Of a stretch of 64,000 nucleotides of DNA, positions 11,811-25,059 are shown piece by piece; the stretch's first letter is position 1, and every line of letters starts with the position of its first letter. The stretch comes from Nageia nagi (taxonomy: Eukaryota; Pinophyta). The position numbers were made by a program, and so were the translations under genes. The stretch is taken from contig JBITNC010000001.1 of NCBI GenBank assembly GCA_050084985.1, positions 69,254,001 to 69,318,000 of the forward strand, given 5' to 3'. Under the pieces are notes generated by a model that had not been told where the DNA came from, did not search any database, and worked only from the letters and a program-made list of their open reading frames with translations.

Positions 11811-13095
11811 ACTAAATATCATAAAAAAATGTAAGCTTATCACCAAGAGTAAAGTCAACAGATGGTATTTTTCAAGAAAAAATAACATTTCTTTCTTTCC
11901 ATAGATGAAATAAGATTTTGATTCTAAATAAATTTTAAATTCAACAAGTTTATCGAAAAAATCAAGGGGATCCCCTAAAAGATTGTGGTTTTAGTCTAAA
12001 GTTTGATTAAGAAATGGCTAGAAACAAAATTCATCCATTTCCATGCCTTATGAGCTTTGATAATAGGATATATTTTCTCCCTTAGCTATGGTTCAATTTA
12101 ATAGTATAGTAAGAAGTAGTCTACTATTTGTTATCTACTATAAAGGATAACTATGCAAAAGTAAATGAGGAAATTAAAAAAATAAGTTAGTTATGGTCTA
12201 TTTTTGTAATACTCAAGTTGGATCTAATACGATTTTCTTTACTCTATTGTTATAATCAATGTGTCATCAACTTTTAAAAATATATGTGCTCTCTACATGA
12301 AGCATATTGAGATATACTACCTTACATCAAATAATTCTAGTATTAGTAGTGCTGAGGCCTAATTAGTTGATGTTTATTTATGAGTTGTGTTAGTTAATTA
12401 TCAATTGATCAATGATATGTTATTTCCATAATTTTTTATAAATTCTTATTTATGTAAGGTAATGAGTCAAACTTTATAAATCATAAGCAGTTTAAATAAT
12501 AATTATTGATAAAATTTATGATTTAAATAAATTTGGTCCATGAGGTTTTTCTTACAAACGATATCAACAAGAACAAAAATAGGTATATTGAAATGTTGAA
12601 TAAGTGTTGAATTTAACACAAATTTAAAATAAGGTAACACGTATTAACAATTGTTTAAATATAGAAGTCAAAGTTTTAGAGTTCACTCCTCACCACTAAT
12701 CGGGTGGCTAGCTGAAAAGTTTAATCTACGATTTGGTATAAGTTTGGCAAAAAAAAAAAAGAAAAAAAATACATTTGTTTTTAGAATTTCAATTTCAATT
12801 TTGCATTACCAAAACATCCAAAAAATAAAATACTACATTAGAAATTAAAATATAGTGTTTTTTCATTTCATTGTTATATAGATCATATCAAAATAATTAC
12901 ATAATGGTGCAACCTTCATAAGTTACATTATGTAATCACTATGCAGTATTAAGTGATGAACTATCAACTCTATAGTTCATAATTTCATACTATTTAGTGA
13001 GTACATAATGTCAAAAAATTAAGAATTTTACATATATATGGCATGTACTTTTTAGTTTTCAAAAAATAAAAATTCATACTGAAATTGCAAACACA
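11811..13095. other. AT-rich flank of the hAT element
   Basis: No gene was recognised. There is an A-rich run near 12,753-12,770. If the hAT element has a 3' terminal inverted repeat it should lie here or just beyond, but I could not identify one. Confidence 0.4.
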
Positions 13096-15320
13096 TCAAG
13101 GATGTGCTCTTTTCTTCCCCCTCCCTTTGTTCCTTGTTGCTGCCCTTGTTCCATATGCCCTTGATGTTATAGGTGCACTTGGTGAGTCTGGCTTGTCTTG
13201 ACTTTCAGTTTCAAATGTACTATCTTTTTCCACCTCCCTCTCTAGTTGTTGTAGACCATCCCCTTCAAGGATATCATTTTGCCAATCAGCCATAGCATTG
13301 ATCAATTTATTTATTTGATCAATGTTATCCAAATCTATAAGATCTCCATCATTCCTCTCAATCCTACTATTATGCAACCTTAAGTTGTAGTTCACAAAAA
13401 CCAATTTGTTCAACCTTTCTTTCATCAATCTATTATGCTTTCTTGTATGAATTCGCTCAAATAAACTCTAGTTGTGCTCACACCCACTAGAGCTACAAGG
13501 TTGGTTTAAGATGTGTATGGCCAATTATTGTAAAAGAGGGCATTTTGCACCAAATGACTCCCACCACACAGCCATATTTTCAACTATTAAAAAAATCAAA
13601 TTACATTCTATTTTATTCTAATTATTTAAATTCTAAAAAATTTAATTTTTACAAACATAAATAATTGAACCTTGAATTTTTGTTTTCCTTAATCTAATGC
13701 ATGCAATACTAGAGAAGAGGTAGCGATCTACATTTTTATATGTGGTCAACTCTCTCTGTATTTGCATAACTTTATCCTTATCATGTGCTACCATTCTCTC
13801 AAGGCACATGTAGAGTCCACTCATAATTTCATCATTAGCCTTGAAGTTTGATTTTTCATCAAAATAAAATTTTGGATTTAGATAGTGTGCAACAACATGC
13901 ATTGGTTTGTGGAGTTGATCATCCCACCATTGATCAATCAAATCCCAAATAGGCTAATATCTAGCTAAAACATTTTTGTAGTATTGCTTGATGCTTTCTT
14001 TGGCCTACTCCATGGCCTCATACAAGTAGCCCATTGGTGATTTTTTCTCACCCTCAATAATTTTCAAAATTCTCACCAAAGGCTCGGATATCTACAAAAC
14101 AACATTGAAAAAAAACATGAGTTTGGGAAAATATAAAAAATAAATAAAATAATGTACAAATTTTAAATTAGATTTTTTTTTTGTGGAGTTGAATGCTAAC
14201 TTGAATAATCTCATATGCGGTTTTTTGGAAACCATCATCAAACACAATACTTGTGCACATGTCCTTCCACATGTGTGTCCACTCAGATTGGTTCCATTCA
14301 TTTGAAATGAACATCCTCTTCACACCCACCTTTCTAGAATAAAGGCTCTAAAGGTTGAGGAAGTTAGTTGCAAATCATGTGATTCCTAATCTCACGATAT
14401 CCCTTCTATCAGTGTGTTTCCTTAGCAAAGCTAGCACCCAACTATGGTTGTAAATGCATTTGGTGAGCTTCTTAGCATTACCAACACATTTAGTCACCCA
14501 GGATATTTTTCCAATATCCTCCAAAATTAGATCAATGTAATGGGCTACACAAGGTATCCAAAATAATGTAGGAAATCTCTTCTCCAAATCTCTCCCTATT
14601 ACAACATATGCTACTGCATTATCCATGATCACTTGGACCACATTTTCTAACCCAACCTCCAAGACCACCGACTATAATAATTTTAAAAGAGTTCATCCAT
14701 TTTTTACTTTATTAGAGGAAACCACAAATCTCAAAAAATATTGTGTCTCCTGCTAATTGGATAAGAAAATTTATCAATGTTCTCCCCCTTTGATCTTCCC
14801 AACTATTGGACAAAATTGTCCAATACTTCTTCTCCCATAACTTCTTTTGATCATCCATTATGATCTCCACATCCTTAACTACATTTTCCAGAAGTTACCC
14901 CTTCAAATCGTGTACAATGGGGGGTTTATACCCCATTCCAATAGTCGTTAATGCATTCACCATTGTAACAAAAAATGGTGAATCAACAACATTAAAAGGT
15001 ATGTTGCAATAATAGAAGAAATTTACAACAGCTTTAGTCACTTCCCTTTGCATCTCCTTGTTCCATCTAGTGGCATGTAGTGTTGGCTGGCTACCAAGAA
15101 CATTTTGAAAAACAAAGAATCCTTGAGCCTTAGCTTATTTAATGGTGATCCTTTCTTCTTTCTTCTCAAAAAATGTCTCTAGTGTAGTATTCATTTGTTG
15201 CTTAACTTCAAGCGGCACTTTGGGATAAATTTCAATAGCCCTAAAGGGAATGCATGCCAAATGATATTTAACATAATTAATTCTAGTCTTCATAACTTTG
15301 CCACAAAAATTGCATATCAA
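13096..15320 (-). pseudogene. hAT-superfamily transposase, broken
   Basis: Reading 5' to 3' on the minus strand, a BED zinc finger comes first (15,320-15,135: CNFCGKVMK, then YHLACIP, then PLEVKQQM). A DUF659-like block follows (about 15,040-14,890: FFYYCNIPFNVVDSPFFVTM; then 14,668-14,375: VIMDNA, PTLFWIPCVAHYIDLILEDI). A middle part at 13,941-13,642 (WWDDQLHKPMHVVAHYLNP) precedes the hATC dimerisation tail (13,560-13,096: CSSSGCEHN, stop, SLFERIHTRKHNRL, LVFVNYNLRL). Domain order and total length fit a full hAT transposase, which would cut and paste DNA with 8-bp target duplications. At least four stops and several frameshifts kill it. In the hATC signature the conserved Trp after CEHN is a TAG. 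Terminal inverted repeats were not found. Confidence 0.85.
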
Positions 15321-15465
15321 AGCTCTCTTTTCTTGTGTTACATGCTTCCAGGTAATGTCTCTCTTTCAAGAAATGTTTTTACGTTTGTACCTATCATAAT
15401 GGAAAAAAACTTAGAATAATAGCTTTCAATTTGAAATATAAATTTTAAATTTCTTTAAGGCTATG

Positions 15466-15735
15466 GATTTTTGATACGCTAGATCAACATTTGTTGCAAG
15501 TGTAGAGCATCTTCTTGCGGCCTTCAAGAAACTTAAATTTTTTAAAAGGGTTTAAAATTTAAATGATCAAGATTTCTGATACACCAAATCAACTCTTTTT
15601 GCAAGTGTAGAGCATACTCTCTCAAGTGTAGAGCATACTCTCTCTGGCATTTAAATTTAAAATAATTAGCCAGCTTCAGATTTCTCGATACACCAGGTCA
15701 ACTTTCGTTGCAATTGTAGAGCATACTCTCTTCAC
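15466..15735. repeat. Three imperfect tandem copies of a 105-109-bp unit upstream of the hAT gene
   Basis: The landmark GATAC(G/A)C(T/C)A followed by ATCAAC and later GTAGAGCATACTCTC occurs at 15,473, 15,578 and 15,687, giving spacings of 105 and 109 bp. A shorter duplication of AGTGTAGAGCATACTCTC lies inside the second unit. The array sits on the 5' side of the transposase, where hAT elements often carry subterminal repeats, so it may be part of the transposon. Confidence 0.7.
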
Positions 15736-15894
15736 TGGACTAAGTGATTTCATAAAAAAAAAGCTAAATATCATTATACTATCAAGTTAGAAGTTGATAG
15801 AGTAAACTAGCTAATACATAAAAATAAATGGGTTGAGATTGGAAATTAAACCTTCAGTTAGTAGTTTAAACCTTCGGCTGATAGAAGTAGGCTG

Positions 15895-15990
15895 TGAAAG
15901 TCTCACTTTCCCTTCAATGAAGTCTCACTCTCCTTTCAATGAGCTGAAGTAAGCTATGGAAGTCTCACTCTCCCTTCAATGAGCTCAACC
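15895..15990. repeat. Short tandem repeats (AGTCTCACTCTCCCTTCAAT family)
   Basis: The motif AGTCTCACT(C/T)TCC(C/T)TTCAATGA occurs three times (near 15,898, 15,923 and 15,961). The last two copies have an interspersed GAGCTGAAGTAAGCTATGGA. It could be part of the hAT 5' region. Confidence 0.6.
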
Positions 15991-18237
15991 TTCAACAGTC
16001 AACACCACCTCCAAGCTTCCACCAATTTGATCAAGAACACTAAAAAAATTAGTCACACACTTGGAATGAAGAATCTAAGCTCTCTTCAAAGTTTCAAATG
16101 ATGAAAGTGGGGAACCCATGCTCCTTTTTATAACAAGTCAACAGATTTTGGAGAGTTTAATTTTTTTTTGGAGTCCATCGCATTTTTTCAGCTTCCTACT
16201 GATTTTTTTGTCACGATCCATGACTTTTAGTGATTAATAGCCAGCTGCGATTTTCTGGAAAAATTGCATCTGATCCAAATATATGATTGACAAATTTTTT
16301 CAACAATTATTCGGCATCTCCTTATTCGGTGTTTATTCGCACTTTTTAAAACACAGATTATTACAATGGTAAGAAATAGTATTCTTTTATATCATAGTAT
16401 TGCATAATATTCTATCATACTCTTTGTATTTCTCACCCTACTTCTCTCTTTTCATTTTTTATTATGGAATTTATATTTATATGTCATCAACCTTTTATGA
16501 GAAGGTGCAGCCATGTTTCCATGAAATGACAAACTTTTATTATTATATAATTTAATTTGAATTAGTTTTAGTATTTTTCCTTAATCTTTACTTATTTTCA
16601 TCTTCTTTCCTATCTTTTGAGCTTTATTAGTTATACTTTGTGTCATCTTTTTCAATCATTGCGGTCGTCATAATCCTTTTTGGAATTTTGTCTTGCTAAC
16701 AATAATTATTTTTGTGAGACTTTTTTGTTTTCTAAAAAAGTCGTTGAATGTTGGATAAAGCATACAAAACATTGTTTGCTAGCAATCGAGGGATGGTGGA
16801 TTAATTTGAACCCCAACCTGAATAAGGATAAAAAGGAATCATATATTTTTTTGCACAATATAGTTCTTGCATTATAATAATAAACCGTATCAACACTGTA
16901 ATTTTGTTTTAATTAAAAACTCTGAACATGAACAATAGAAATGATGGAAGGTGATTACCTTTCAGCCATCATTTTCTGCTCCTTTTCCTGATTAATTGTT
17001 GTATAAAGTTAAAACCAACTCCGCTGTTTTCCTTACATTCAAGCGAGTTCATATTAGCCTTAGAACAACTGGCCTATGATTCACGATTCTGTTTAAATAG
17101 CAGATTCAGTAGTACTATTAAGGTTAATCATTGATAGGCTTAATTATAGGGTTCAGGTTGCGGGAAGCAGAGTTGGGAATGCACACATCTACAATATCCT
17201 CACTCTAAAATCCTCTCAAAGATTCCATATATAGTACATTTTTAGCCAAATGTACAAACTTTTGGGGCATTTGACTCTGAGTTTAGTGTTTTCTAGGGGA
17301 TGGCATGGAGATCTCATATGTTCAGCAACCTTAGTATCATTGGTATAAATTTCCCAACCTAAAATGCAGTTAGATATTAACCTTTTATAGCTGATTAATC
17401 TGCGTTTTCAGCTTTTATCACATTATTTCAAAATACATCTTTAAATAAATTTTAATAAATATTATTTTCTGTAAAAAATCGTTCTGTTTGATGTGCATCT
17501 CATCTGAAGCAAACTACTGGAACCACAACTGCATGTTATATTAAATTTGTGTTATAGAACCACATTTAACTTGATCTGCAATCAAATTTTATCTCGTGTA
17601 TAATTTGATTTTAACAACAGCAGCAAATATGAAGTTCTACCAAAGAACCCATTCTCAAGCAAATAATGAATATGATTATTTATAAAAAGAATTTAAAGTA
17701 TAAATTCGAGGAAACTCTTTCTTAACAGGACTGATTAGTAAATTTTAGTTGCATTGCTAGCAATAGCTCGTTTAAAAACATAAGATTTAAATGACGTATT
17801 CTTTTAGCTAAACAGGTTATGGGATCATGTAAAAAGCCCTTTAATTTTTTATGTAACCACTTATAGCTAAAAACACAGAACGAACTTTAACTAACAACCA
17901 GATTTAATTAGATGTAGTACTTGCCACAAACAAACTCTACCAGATATATAATATTCAATTTGAATAAGGTGTCCAATAGTTAAAAATGATAGAAATTTAA
18001 TTATTAACACTGTCCTAGACCTGTAGATAATGATCTTGTAAAGTGGATATAAGCTATTCAGGTAGCCAAATATAATGGATAATCCAACAGGGAATCCCCA
18101 TGACGCGCAAATCTTTTGAAGAGGACTCTAATAGATAATAACATTAATTTGGTACTTTAGTACTAGGATTTGTACGTTCTTCCACTTTCAAATTAAATGA
18201 ATTTTTAGTTGGAATACTAAATTTCTTCAAACAGTAA
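15991..18237. other. Intergenic DNA, nothing recognised
   Basis: No frame, RNA gene or repeat family was recognised. Short open frames such as 16,680-16,877 have no family resemblance. Confidence 0.4.
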
Positions 18238-18467
18238 AGTTGAGTGGTAAACTAATGAAGCATTAAACAAGTCAAATTTCAGCACCATCATTCTCCATTT
18301 TAAAAGTTTCTTCAACTGCCACAATCTAAAATAAATATGTACTTCAGCACCATCATTCTCCCTTTTAGAAGTTTCTTCAACTACCATAATCTAACATAAA
18401 TATGTTGTATACATTCGTTTTGTTTGCTTTTGTCTTTTTATGTTCTCTAAAGCTTCAATAATCAACA
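18238..18467 (+). repeat. 5' LTR of element C, with a 65-bp internal duplication
   Basis: The right edge ATCAACA lies three bases before the primer-binding site. The unit starting AGCACCATCATTCTCC occurs at 18,281 and again at 18,346 (65-bp period); the 3' LTR has only one copy. The left edge is approximate because the two LTRs diverge upstream of the shared segment. Confidence 0.6.
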
Positions 18468-18470
18468 AAT

Positions 18471-18483
18471 TGGTATCAAAGCC
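18471..18483 (+). other. Primer-binding site of element C (initiator tRNA-Met)
   Basis: TGGTATCAAAGCC differs by one base (G to A) from the standard plant copia site TGGTATCAGAGCC. It lies three bases after the LTR edge, as expected. Confidence 0.75.
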
Positions 18484-19329
18484 TTTGGTGGCATTGAAGC
18501 CAGGTAAGTTGATTTAGACGAAGGCACTAGAGTGTTTGGAAGGGTATAAGAACAACGTGAAGATAGAAGAGCTCTAGTTGGTTCGACCTCAGGTACAAAT
18601 ACATAGATCTTGTTTTTCTTTTCCTTAACCCTAAAGCCTTGAACTTTTTTTCAGCTTTGATTTATAAAAGAAAATAGAATTATCATAGTGTTCAAGCTTT
18701 CATAATTGAGTGGGTTTCTTTTTGGATTTGGAGGGAAGAGTCTATGGAGTTTTTGGGTTGGAATAAACCTTACTATCATTTTTAAAGTTTGAATTTTTAA
18801 AGAGGTTTATCATTTTGAGTTAGATGTTTTAATGTGAATATCAATTTATTAATTTAAAAAGTTATTTAATGTGAATTTTTATTTTTTATTTTTCAGATTT
18901 AAATAAAAAAACAATAACAAATGGAATCAAAAATATTTAAGTAAAAGAATAATAACTTTTGAATATATTTGAAACCATATATATCAACCTTATATTTTTT
19001 TTGTATGTGAAGATTTATGATTATTGAAGCATTAAAGTGAGAAGATTAGTTTTTTTAAAAGATCTATGGGATTTAATGAAATTTTTTTTCTAAAATCCAT
19101 CATGCAACTTACAATGCCTTGAGTCAATCCCAAAAAAGATTTATTAAAAGAAAACAACAAAAGGGATGTAAAGTCTTTTTCATTCATGCAATAAGAAATA
19201 AGAAACAAACAATCCATCTCTCAAGGGTAGTAATAGCCATTAAACCTTCACAAGCTTGGGAAAACCTTCAAAATGCTTAGCACAAAACTAGTAAGGTGAG
19301 GTTTTTGAGATTGTAAGTATAATAAATTG

Positions 19330-19830
19330 GGTGTTTTACTCATACAATGGTTGTGGTGAATCAATTAAAGTCTCATGGAGAGACCATGAAAGACCAAATA
19401 ATTGTAGAGATGATTTTGAGGAGTTTACCAATAAGATTCAATCTCAAAGTTGTTTCTATTAAGAGTCTAAGGATAACTATTGATGGGCTTATGCAATCTT
19501 TTCAAACTTTTCAACAAAGGCTCAATCAAATAATAGATTCCTTCTTAGAGTAAGCATTTAGATCTTGTATTATATTTAAGTACAAAGACAAGAGAAAAGA
19601 CTTTTAACAAAAAAAAATTAAGCATAGACAAAGGAAGCAAGAGGAGTAAGGTTTGTAATAGGAAATATTAGTAATTATGGGAGAAGGACAACTACAACTA
19701 ACATGAAACCATAGAAAATGAAGGACCAACACTAGGGAGTAATCAAAGATATGATAAATAAAATATTTCGTATCATCATTGTAAAAAATATGGCCATTAT
19801 AGTTATGAATGGGGGAAGAATTTTGATGTA
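19330..19830 (+). pseudogene. Copia gag of element C, partial
   Basis: The 68-codon frame at 19,347-19,553 reads VVVNQLKSHGETMKDQIIVE, then ILRSLPIRFNLKVV, then TIDGLMQSFQTFQQRL, which is the UBN2-type gag core of plant copia elements. A zinc-knuckle relic follows at about 19,771-19,815 (YHHCKKYGHYSYEW), in which the first and last Cys have become Tyr and Trp. The frames are separated by stops. Upstream gag sequence is too eroded to place. Confidence 0.65.
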
Positions 19831-19936
19831 TGATTAAAAGAATTAAAGGAATTTTTTTTAAAGAAATTAAAATGAATATTGTGGTTCCATGCTTATTATC
19901 TATAACTTTGTTACACAAAGTACTAAAGATGTTTGT

Positions 19937-20400
19937 TGTTTGGAGAGTGGTTGTAGTAATCATATGGATGGAAATAAATAAATATTTTAAAATTTTAATA
20001 AATTAATTCAATCATAAGTAAAACAAAGCTGGAAATAACTACAAAGTGCATGTAATTGAAAGAAGAGAAATTTCAATCCTAACAAAATAAGATGAGAAAA
20101 AATATATTCTTGATAATTATTATATTCTCAATTTAAAGCATAATTTAATAAGTATTGGACATCAAGGGAAAAAGGGTTATAAAGTTTATTTTGAATATGG
20201 AAAGTGCATAAATATAAGTAGTAGGCTATTGCAAAAGTAAATTGATAAAAAAATAGAATGTTTCTACTAAAGATATAAAATGAATTATATATTGCATTCA
20301 AATTTATTATAAAATATTAATCATAATTTTGTCATTTGAAATTGGTTATTTATGTTTTAGTGGACTAAGTATGTTATACAAAAAAATACATGGTTAGAAG
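19937..20400 (+). pseudogene. Protease motif and GAG-pre-integrase segment of element C
   Basis: At 19,937-19,966 the plus strand reads CLESGCSNHM, which matches the copia aspartic protease motif DSGCSNHM except that the catalytic Asp is Glu (GAG). At about 20,120-20,215 it reads YILNLKHNLISIGHQGKKGY and then KVYFEYGKC, the GAG-pre-integrase start. Further on, FEIGYLCFSGLSMLYKKIHG at about 20,337-20,396 is the zinc-binding neighbourhood of integrase. The element then breaks into the duplicated region. Confidence 0.6.
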
Positions 20401-22435
20401 ATTTTGAAATATAGAATAGCAAAGCCAAAATAGTTAATGATGTATTTTGGGAAAACAATACAAATATGCACCTCAAGTTGGTAAATCATGTATAAATAAA
20501 GAAATAAAGAAGATATATTAATGCCCATGGGTGATCAAAAGAATTCAATGTACATAAGGGTGGTGAAGTAGTAATAAGGGCCTAAGAAGGCTCCATTTAA
20601 AGCTAAAACCAACTAAAAGATATAATAAGAGGTTGAAATGTTATAAGTAAGGGGAGATTAAGAAAAATAAATATTATATCATTAAGGGAACTCAAGAAAG
20701 GTTTGCTTGAGGATGAGCTAAGGGAGAATGTAAAGATGCTCTTAATGGTTTTGTTGTTATGCAATGTCCCTCATCTATAGAATTTGAAATTGTATAAATT
20801 ATGAAGAAAGATGTAATATATGTAATACATCCGATAGGGGGAAAGGGTCATCTTGCACCCTCTTATGGGATCCTTCATCCAAATAAATTTGGAGGAAGAA
20901 TGTAATGCAATAGTCTCTTCTTGGGTTCTTGATGTAAGATAAGAGGTATTTTCAAAAAAGGAAAGTTTACTATAGGTAGAGTGCCACACATCTCTAATCT
21001 TTATACTAAAAGGATTAAATCAATCTATGAGAATCTCATAAGAGATTATGACATGATCCACAAACCCAAAAGTTAGATTGAATGTCAAAAGATGAAATGG
21101 CCATAAAATTCAATCACTTCTACGAATAGGTGATAGACTCTATGCTTGTGAGCTAGATGATGATCTATCTCAATTCACAGCTAGTGTGAGCAAACCTAGA
21201 ATTGATCAAAAAATAACATCAAACCAAGAGGAAGGTACAAATTGATCTACAAGGGATTAAGATCAACCCTTTATCAATTTGAATGAGGTGCTAGGAGTAG
21301 TAGAGTAACTTCAACATAAATGATTATTGAGGAGTTGATCCAAGGGAATCTATTTTTTTAAATTAAGATGAAAAATCCTTAAGGTGTGTTAGCTTAGTTT
21401 AGTTACTTGAGTGGTATTTTTAATTAATATCTTGGTGTATTTAGATTGGATGTTTGAAACCAAGTTTGTATCTCCTATTATACTATTTAGTGTGTTTTCT
21501 AGATTACATAGTGCTATTAAAATTCTAGAAATAAAGTAAATGTAGCCATGTGGTTGTTACCCAATTCATTTTGGAAGTAAAGTAAAATCATAGTTGTTGT
21601 AAATCCACATTATTGATTATTATCATAATTATTTAAGTTGTTAGGTTGCTCATATTCATTTGAATATAGGAAGAGGCTTGGAGGATTCTTATTCTCCTTG
21701 ATAATAGAATATTATATACCAAAATTGATAGATGGTATCAAAGAGAAGTGTAGGGGTAAGGCTTTATTGTGGGTTCTAAATGGTATACGAGTAGTATTTC
21801 AAGATAAGAAAAATATCATGAAGTGGGAAAAATTCATTGATATTTAGAGATGTCACATTTTATGTAAGAGAATCATATAACCATTTCAACCAAGGGTGAA
21901 CCTACTAGGTGTTAGATACTTAGATTTTCATATTTGGTAATAAGAACATTGGGATCAAATGAAAATTTGAAGGTTAGTTTAGGCTGAATGGTATCAAAAA
22001 TGATTAATTCCTCTATAGAACATGAGGTTTGGTGAATGTTGAATTTGCCTAAATATTGTTACATAATTTGTAATACTTTGTTAAAAATTTGGGAAGCAAA
22101 ACCAATCAATATGGCCATAATGTTATATTGTATAATCATTATGAAGATGCCAATATTTTGGTAACATAGTATATGCATTATGTATTACAATTTGTATTTA
22201 TTTTAGTGAATTTCATTTCCAAATTGGTATATATCTATCATGCTATTTATTTTGGGTTCCACATGTTTCTTTGATAGTGTCAAGAGTGATGCAAGTTCTT
22301 TGGATATAAGCTCCATAAATCATCTCATGGATCAATGTTCATAAATCATCAAGTGATGTAGATGAAGCATGCATAGGAGTAGGTAGTCGATCACATGAAA
22401 ATCTAGATTATTACAATTCATTGGAGATCTTAATG
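20365..22435. repeat. First copy of a ~2.1-kb direct repeat inside element C
   Basis: The copy begins around GGACTAAGTATGTTATACAAA and ends near TCGATCACATGAAAATC. The same text, with point changes and small indels, recurs at 22,520. Its start lies inside the GAG-pre-integrase coding segment; the remainder has no protein similarity I can recognise. Confidence 0.7.
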
Positions 22436-22519
22436 AACTAAAAATAATAAAAATCATGTGTTACTAACTCCATTGATAAAGCCAAGGACTTAGGAAGGAG
22501 CTTGTAACCAATAATACTT

Positions 22520-24697
22520 GTTGACTAAATATTTTATACAAAAAATGCATGATTAAAGGATTTTAAATGATAAAATAGCCAAGCCAAATTAATGAAAGTT
22601 GTATTTTGAGTAAACAATAGAACGATGTGCACTTCAAGTTGGTAAAGTACATAGAAATAAAGAAAAGAAGAAAACATACTAATGTTTATGGGTGATCAAA
22701 ATAATTCAATGGAACTAAAGTATATAGGGGTGCTGAAGTAGAAATAAGGGCCTAAGAAGGTAAATCTAAAACTAACTAAAAGATACAATACAAGGTTAAA
22801 ACCCTAGAAATAAGAGGAAAGTAAGGAAAATAAATACTATATCATTTAGGGAACTCAAGAAGGTTTTGCTCAAGAATGAGCTAAGGGAAAATATAAGGAT
22901 ACTCTTAATGGTTTTCTTATGATGAGATCTCCCTCATCTATAAAATTTTAACATGTATAATTTATGAAGAAGGATGTAATATATCTAGTCCTCGAAGGAA
23001 TATGGTATCATATAGGAACCTCCTAATACATCAAATAAGGGAAAGATTCATTTCTCACCCTCCTACGGGACCCATCATCCAAAACTATTTGGAAAAATAA
23101 TGTAATCAATGGTCTCTACTTGGGTTCTTGATATGAGATCAAAGGAATTTTTTAAGAAGGAAGTCTTCTCATAGGAAAAGTACCACATAACTCTAATATG
23201 TATACTAAAAAGATTAAATTTATCCATTAGGATCTCAAAAAAGATAATGGTACCATCATCAAATCTTGTAGTAGATTGAATATTAAAAGATGAAATGGTC
23301 CTCAACTTTAGTCACTTTTAAGAAAATATTATAGATTCTAAGCTTTTGAGTTAGATGATGATCTACTCAATCCATAATAAATACGAGGAAACTTAGAAGT
23401 GATTGATAAATATCCTCAAACCAAGAGGTAAGTACAAATTGATCTATGAGAGGATTAAGATCAACCCTTTATCAACATGAATGTAGTGCTAGGATTAATG
23501 GAGTAACTTTGACATGAGGGGTTATTGAGGAGTTTAGGAGGTGAATCCATTTTTTTAAATCAACATGACAAGTCCTCAAGGTGTGTTATATTACATTAGG
23601 TACTTAAGTGGTGTTTTCAATTGATAACTTAGTGTATGTATTTAGAATGGTTGTTTGAAACTAACTATGTCTCTCCTACTAGACTATTTATTGTATTTGT
23701 TTAGATTATATAGTGTTATCAAAATTTTATAAATAAAGTAAATGTAGCCATGTGGTTACTCCCAAATTTATTTTGGAATTAGAGTAAACTTGTAGTTGTT
23801 GTAAATCTATAATATTTATCATTATCATAGTGATTTGAGGTGTTGGGTAACTCATGTTCATTTGAATTAAGGTAGTTACTAGAAGGAATCTCATTCTCTT
23901 TTGTAATTGAATATTGCATGCTAAAGTTGATAGGTGGTATTAGAATGAGGTGTTATTTTACATGGGAGGAATCATTCTAATAATTTTGGTTTTAGGGGTG
24001 AGGTTGTGTTGTGGGCTCTGGATGGTGGAAGGTAGTAGTTTGGAATAGGAAATACATCATGAGGTGGGTAGAATCTATTGATATCCAAAGATGTTAGTTC
24101 TTGTAAAAGTGAATCTTCGAACCGCCTTAGGTTACATGAGTTAACCTACCAAGTGTGTGAGACTAATATTAGTACATATGGTATTAAGAACATTAAGATC
24201 AAATAAAAAATTGAAGACAAGTTTCGAAGAATAATATTATAATAGTTTAATTCCTATGTAGATTATGATATTTGGTAAATGTTGAATTCCTTTGAACATT
24301 TTTACATGATTTGTAATACTTTCTAAAAAACTAGGGGCCAAGAAAATTGGTTTAGCCATAGTGTTGGATTGCAAAATCATTATGAAAATATCAATATATA
24401 TGTGAATCCTATCTGATTTATGTATTTTGGTAACATAGTATATGCATTGTTTGTTAGAATTTGTATTTATTTTAGTGAATTCCATTTCAAATTGATATAT
24501 ATTTATGAAGTTATTTATGTTGGGTTCCACATCTTTCTTTGACTACATCAAGAGTGAGCAAGTTCTCTTCATATAAGCTCTATAAATAATATCATGAATG
24601 GATGTTCACAAATCATTAGATAAGGCAGATGAACCTTGGGTAGGTAGTCGATCATGTGAAAATCCAAATCATCATAATGCATTGGTTGAGACTCCTT
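22520..24697. repeat. Second copy of the ~2.1-kb direct repeat
   Basis: It begins around TTGACTAAATATTTTATACAA and ends near TCGATCATGTGAAAATCC. Matching landmarks include TAAGGGCCTAAGAAGG (20,577 and 22,747), AAGATCAACCCTTTATCAA (21,259 and 23,458) and GGGTTCCACAT (22,254 and 24,521). About 85-90 bp of unmatched DNA separates the two copies. Neither copy has clean TG..CA ends, so a tandem duplication fits better than an LTR pair. Confidence 0.7.
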
Positions 24698-25059
24698 GAA
24701 GTTGGAAGAAGGAAGAAATGAGTTTGAATAATTTTCAGACGAAAAGTGTGATGCATCTATGGTCTTCATAATTAATCCAAGATTTTAGTGTGTGGATATC
24801 TTTGAATAAGAATAATATCTATCATGTATCTCATAGTAAAGTGAAAATGAAATGTTCCTCGAGATTATATCTCAAGGTTGCATAATTTGTAGGTATGCCA
24901 ATCTTAAAGAGATGATAAACTATCTCAATGGGACAAAACTCCTAGTTGAGATAAAAAGAACTTAGATTGTGTAACATCTTAATCAAGTTATATTTGGGAG
25001 TAGTGATCAGTCCATTCTCTTGTACACTAGTAAATATGCAAACTAATTTTCATACCATT

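Noticed and set aside
12900-16370. Terminal inverted repeats and 8-bp duplication for the hAT element
   Set aside because: I compared candidate ends on both sides, including the TATTCGG-rich text near 16,310, and found no convincing inverted match.
20365-24697. Reading the two ~2.1-kb repeats as an LTR pair of a nested element
   Set aside because: Their ends lack clean TG..CA, no primer site follows the first copy, only ~90 bp separates them, and both start inside GAG-pre-integrase coding text.
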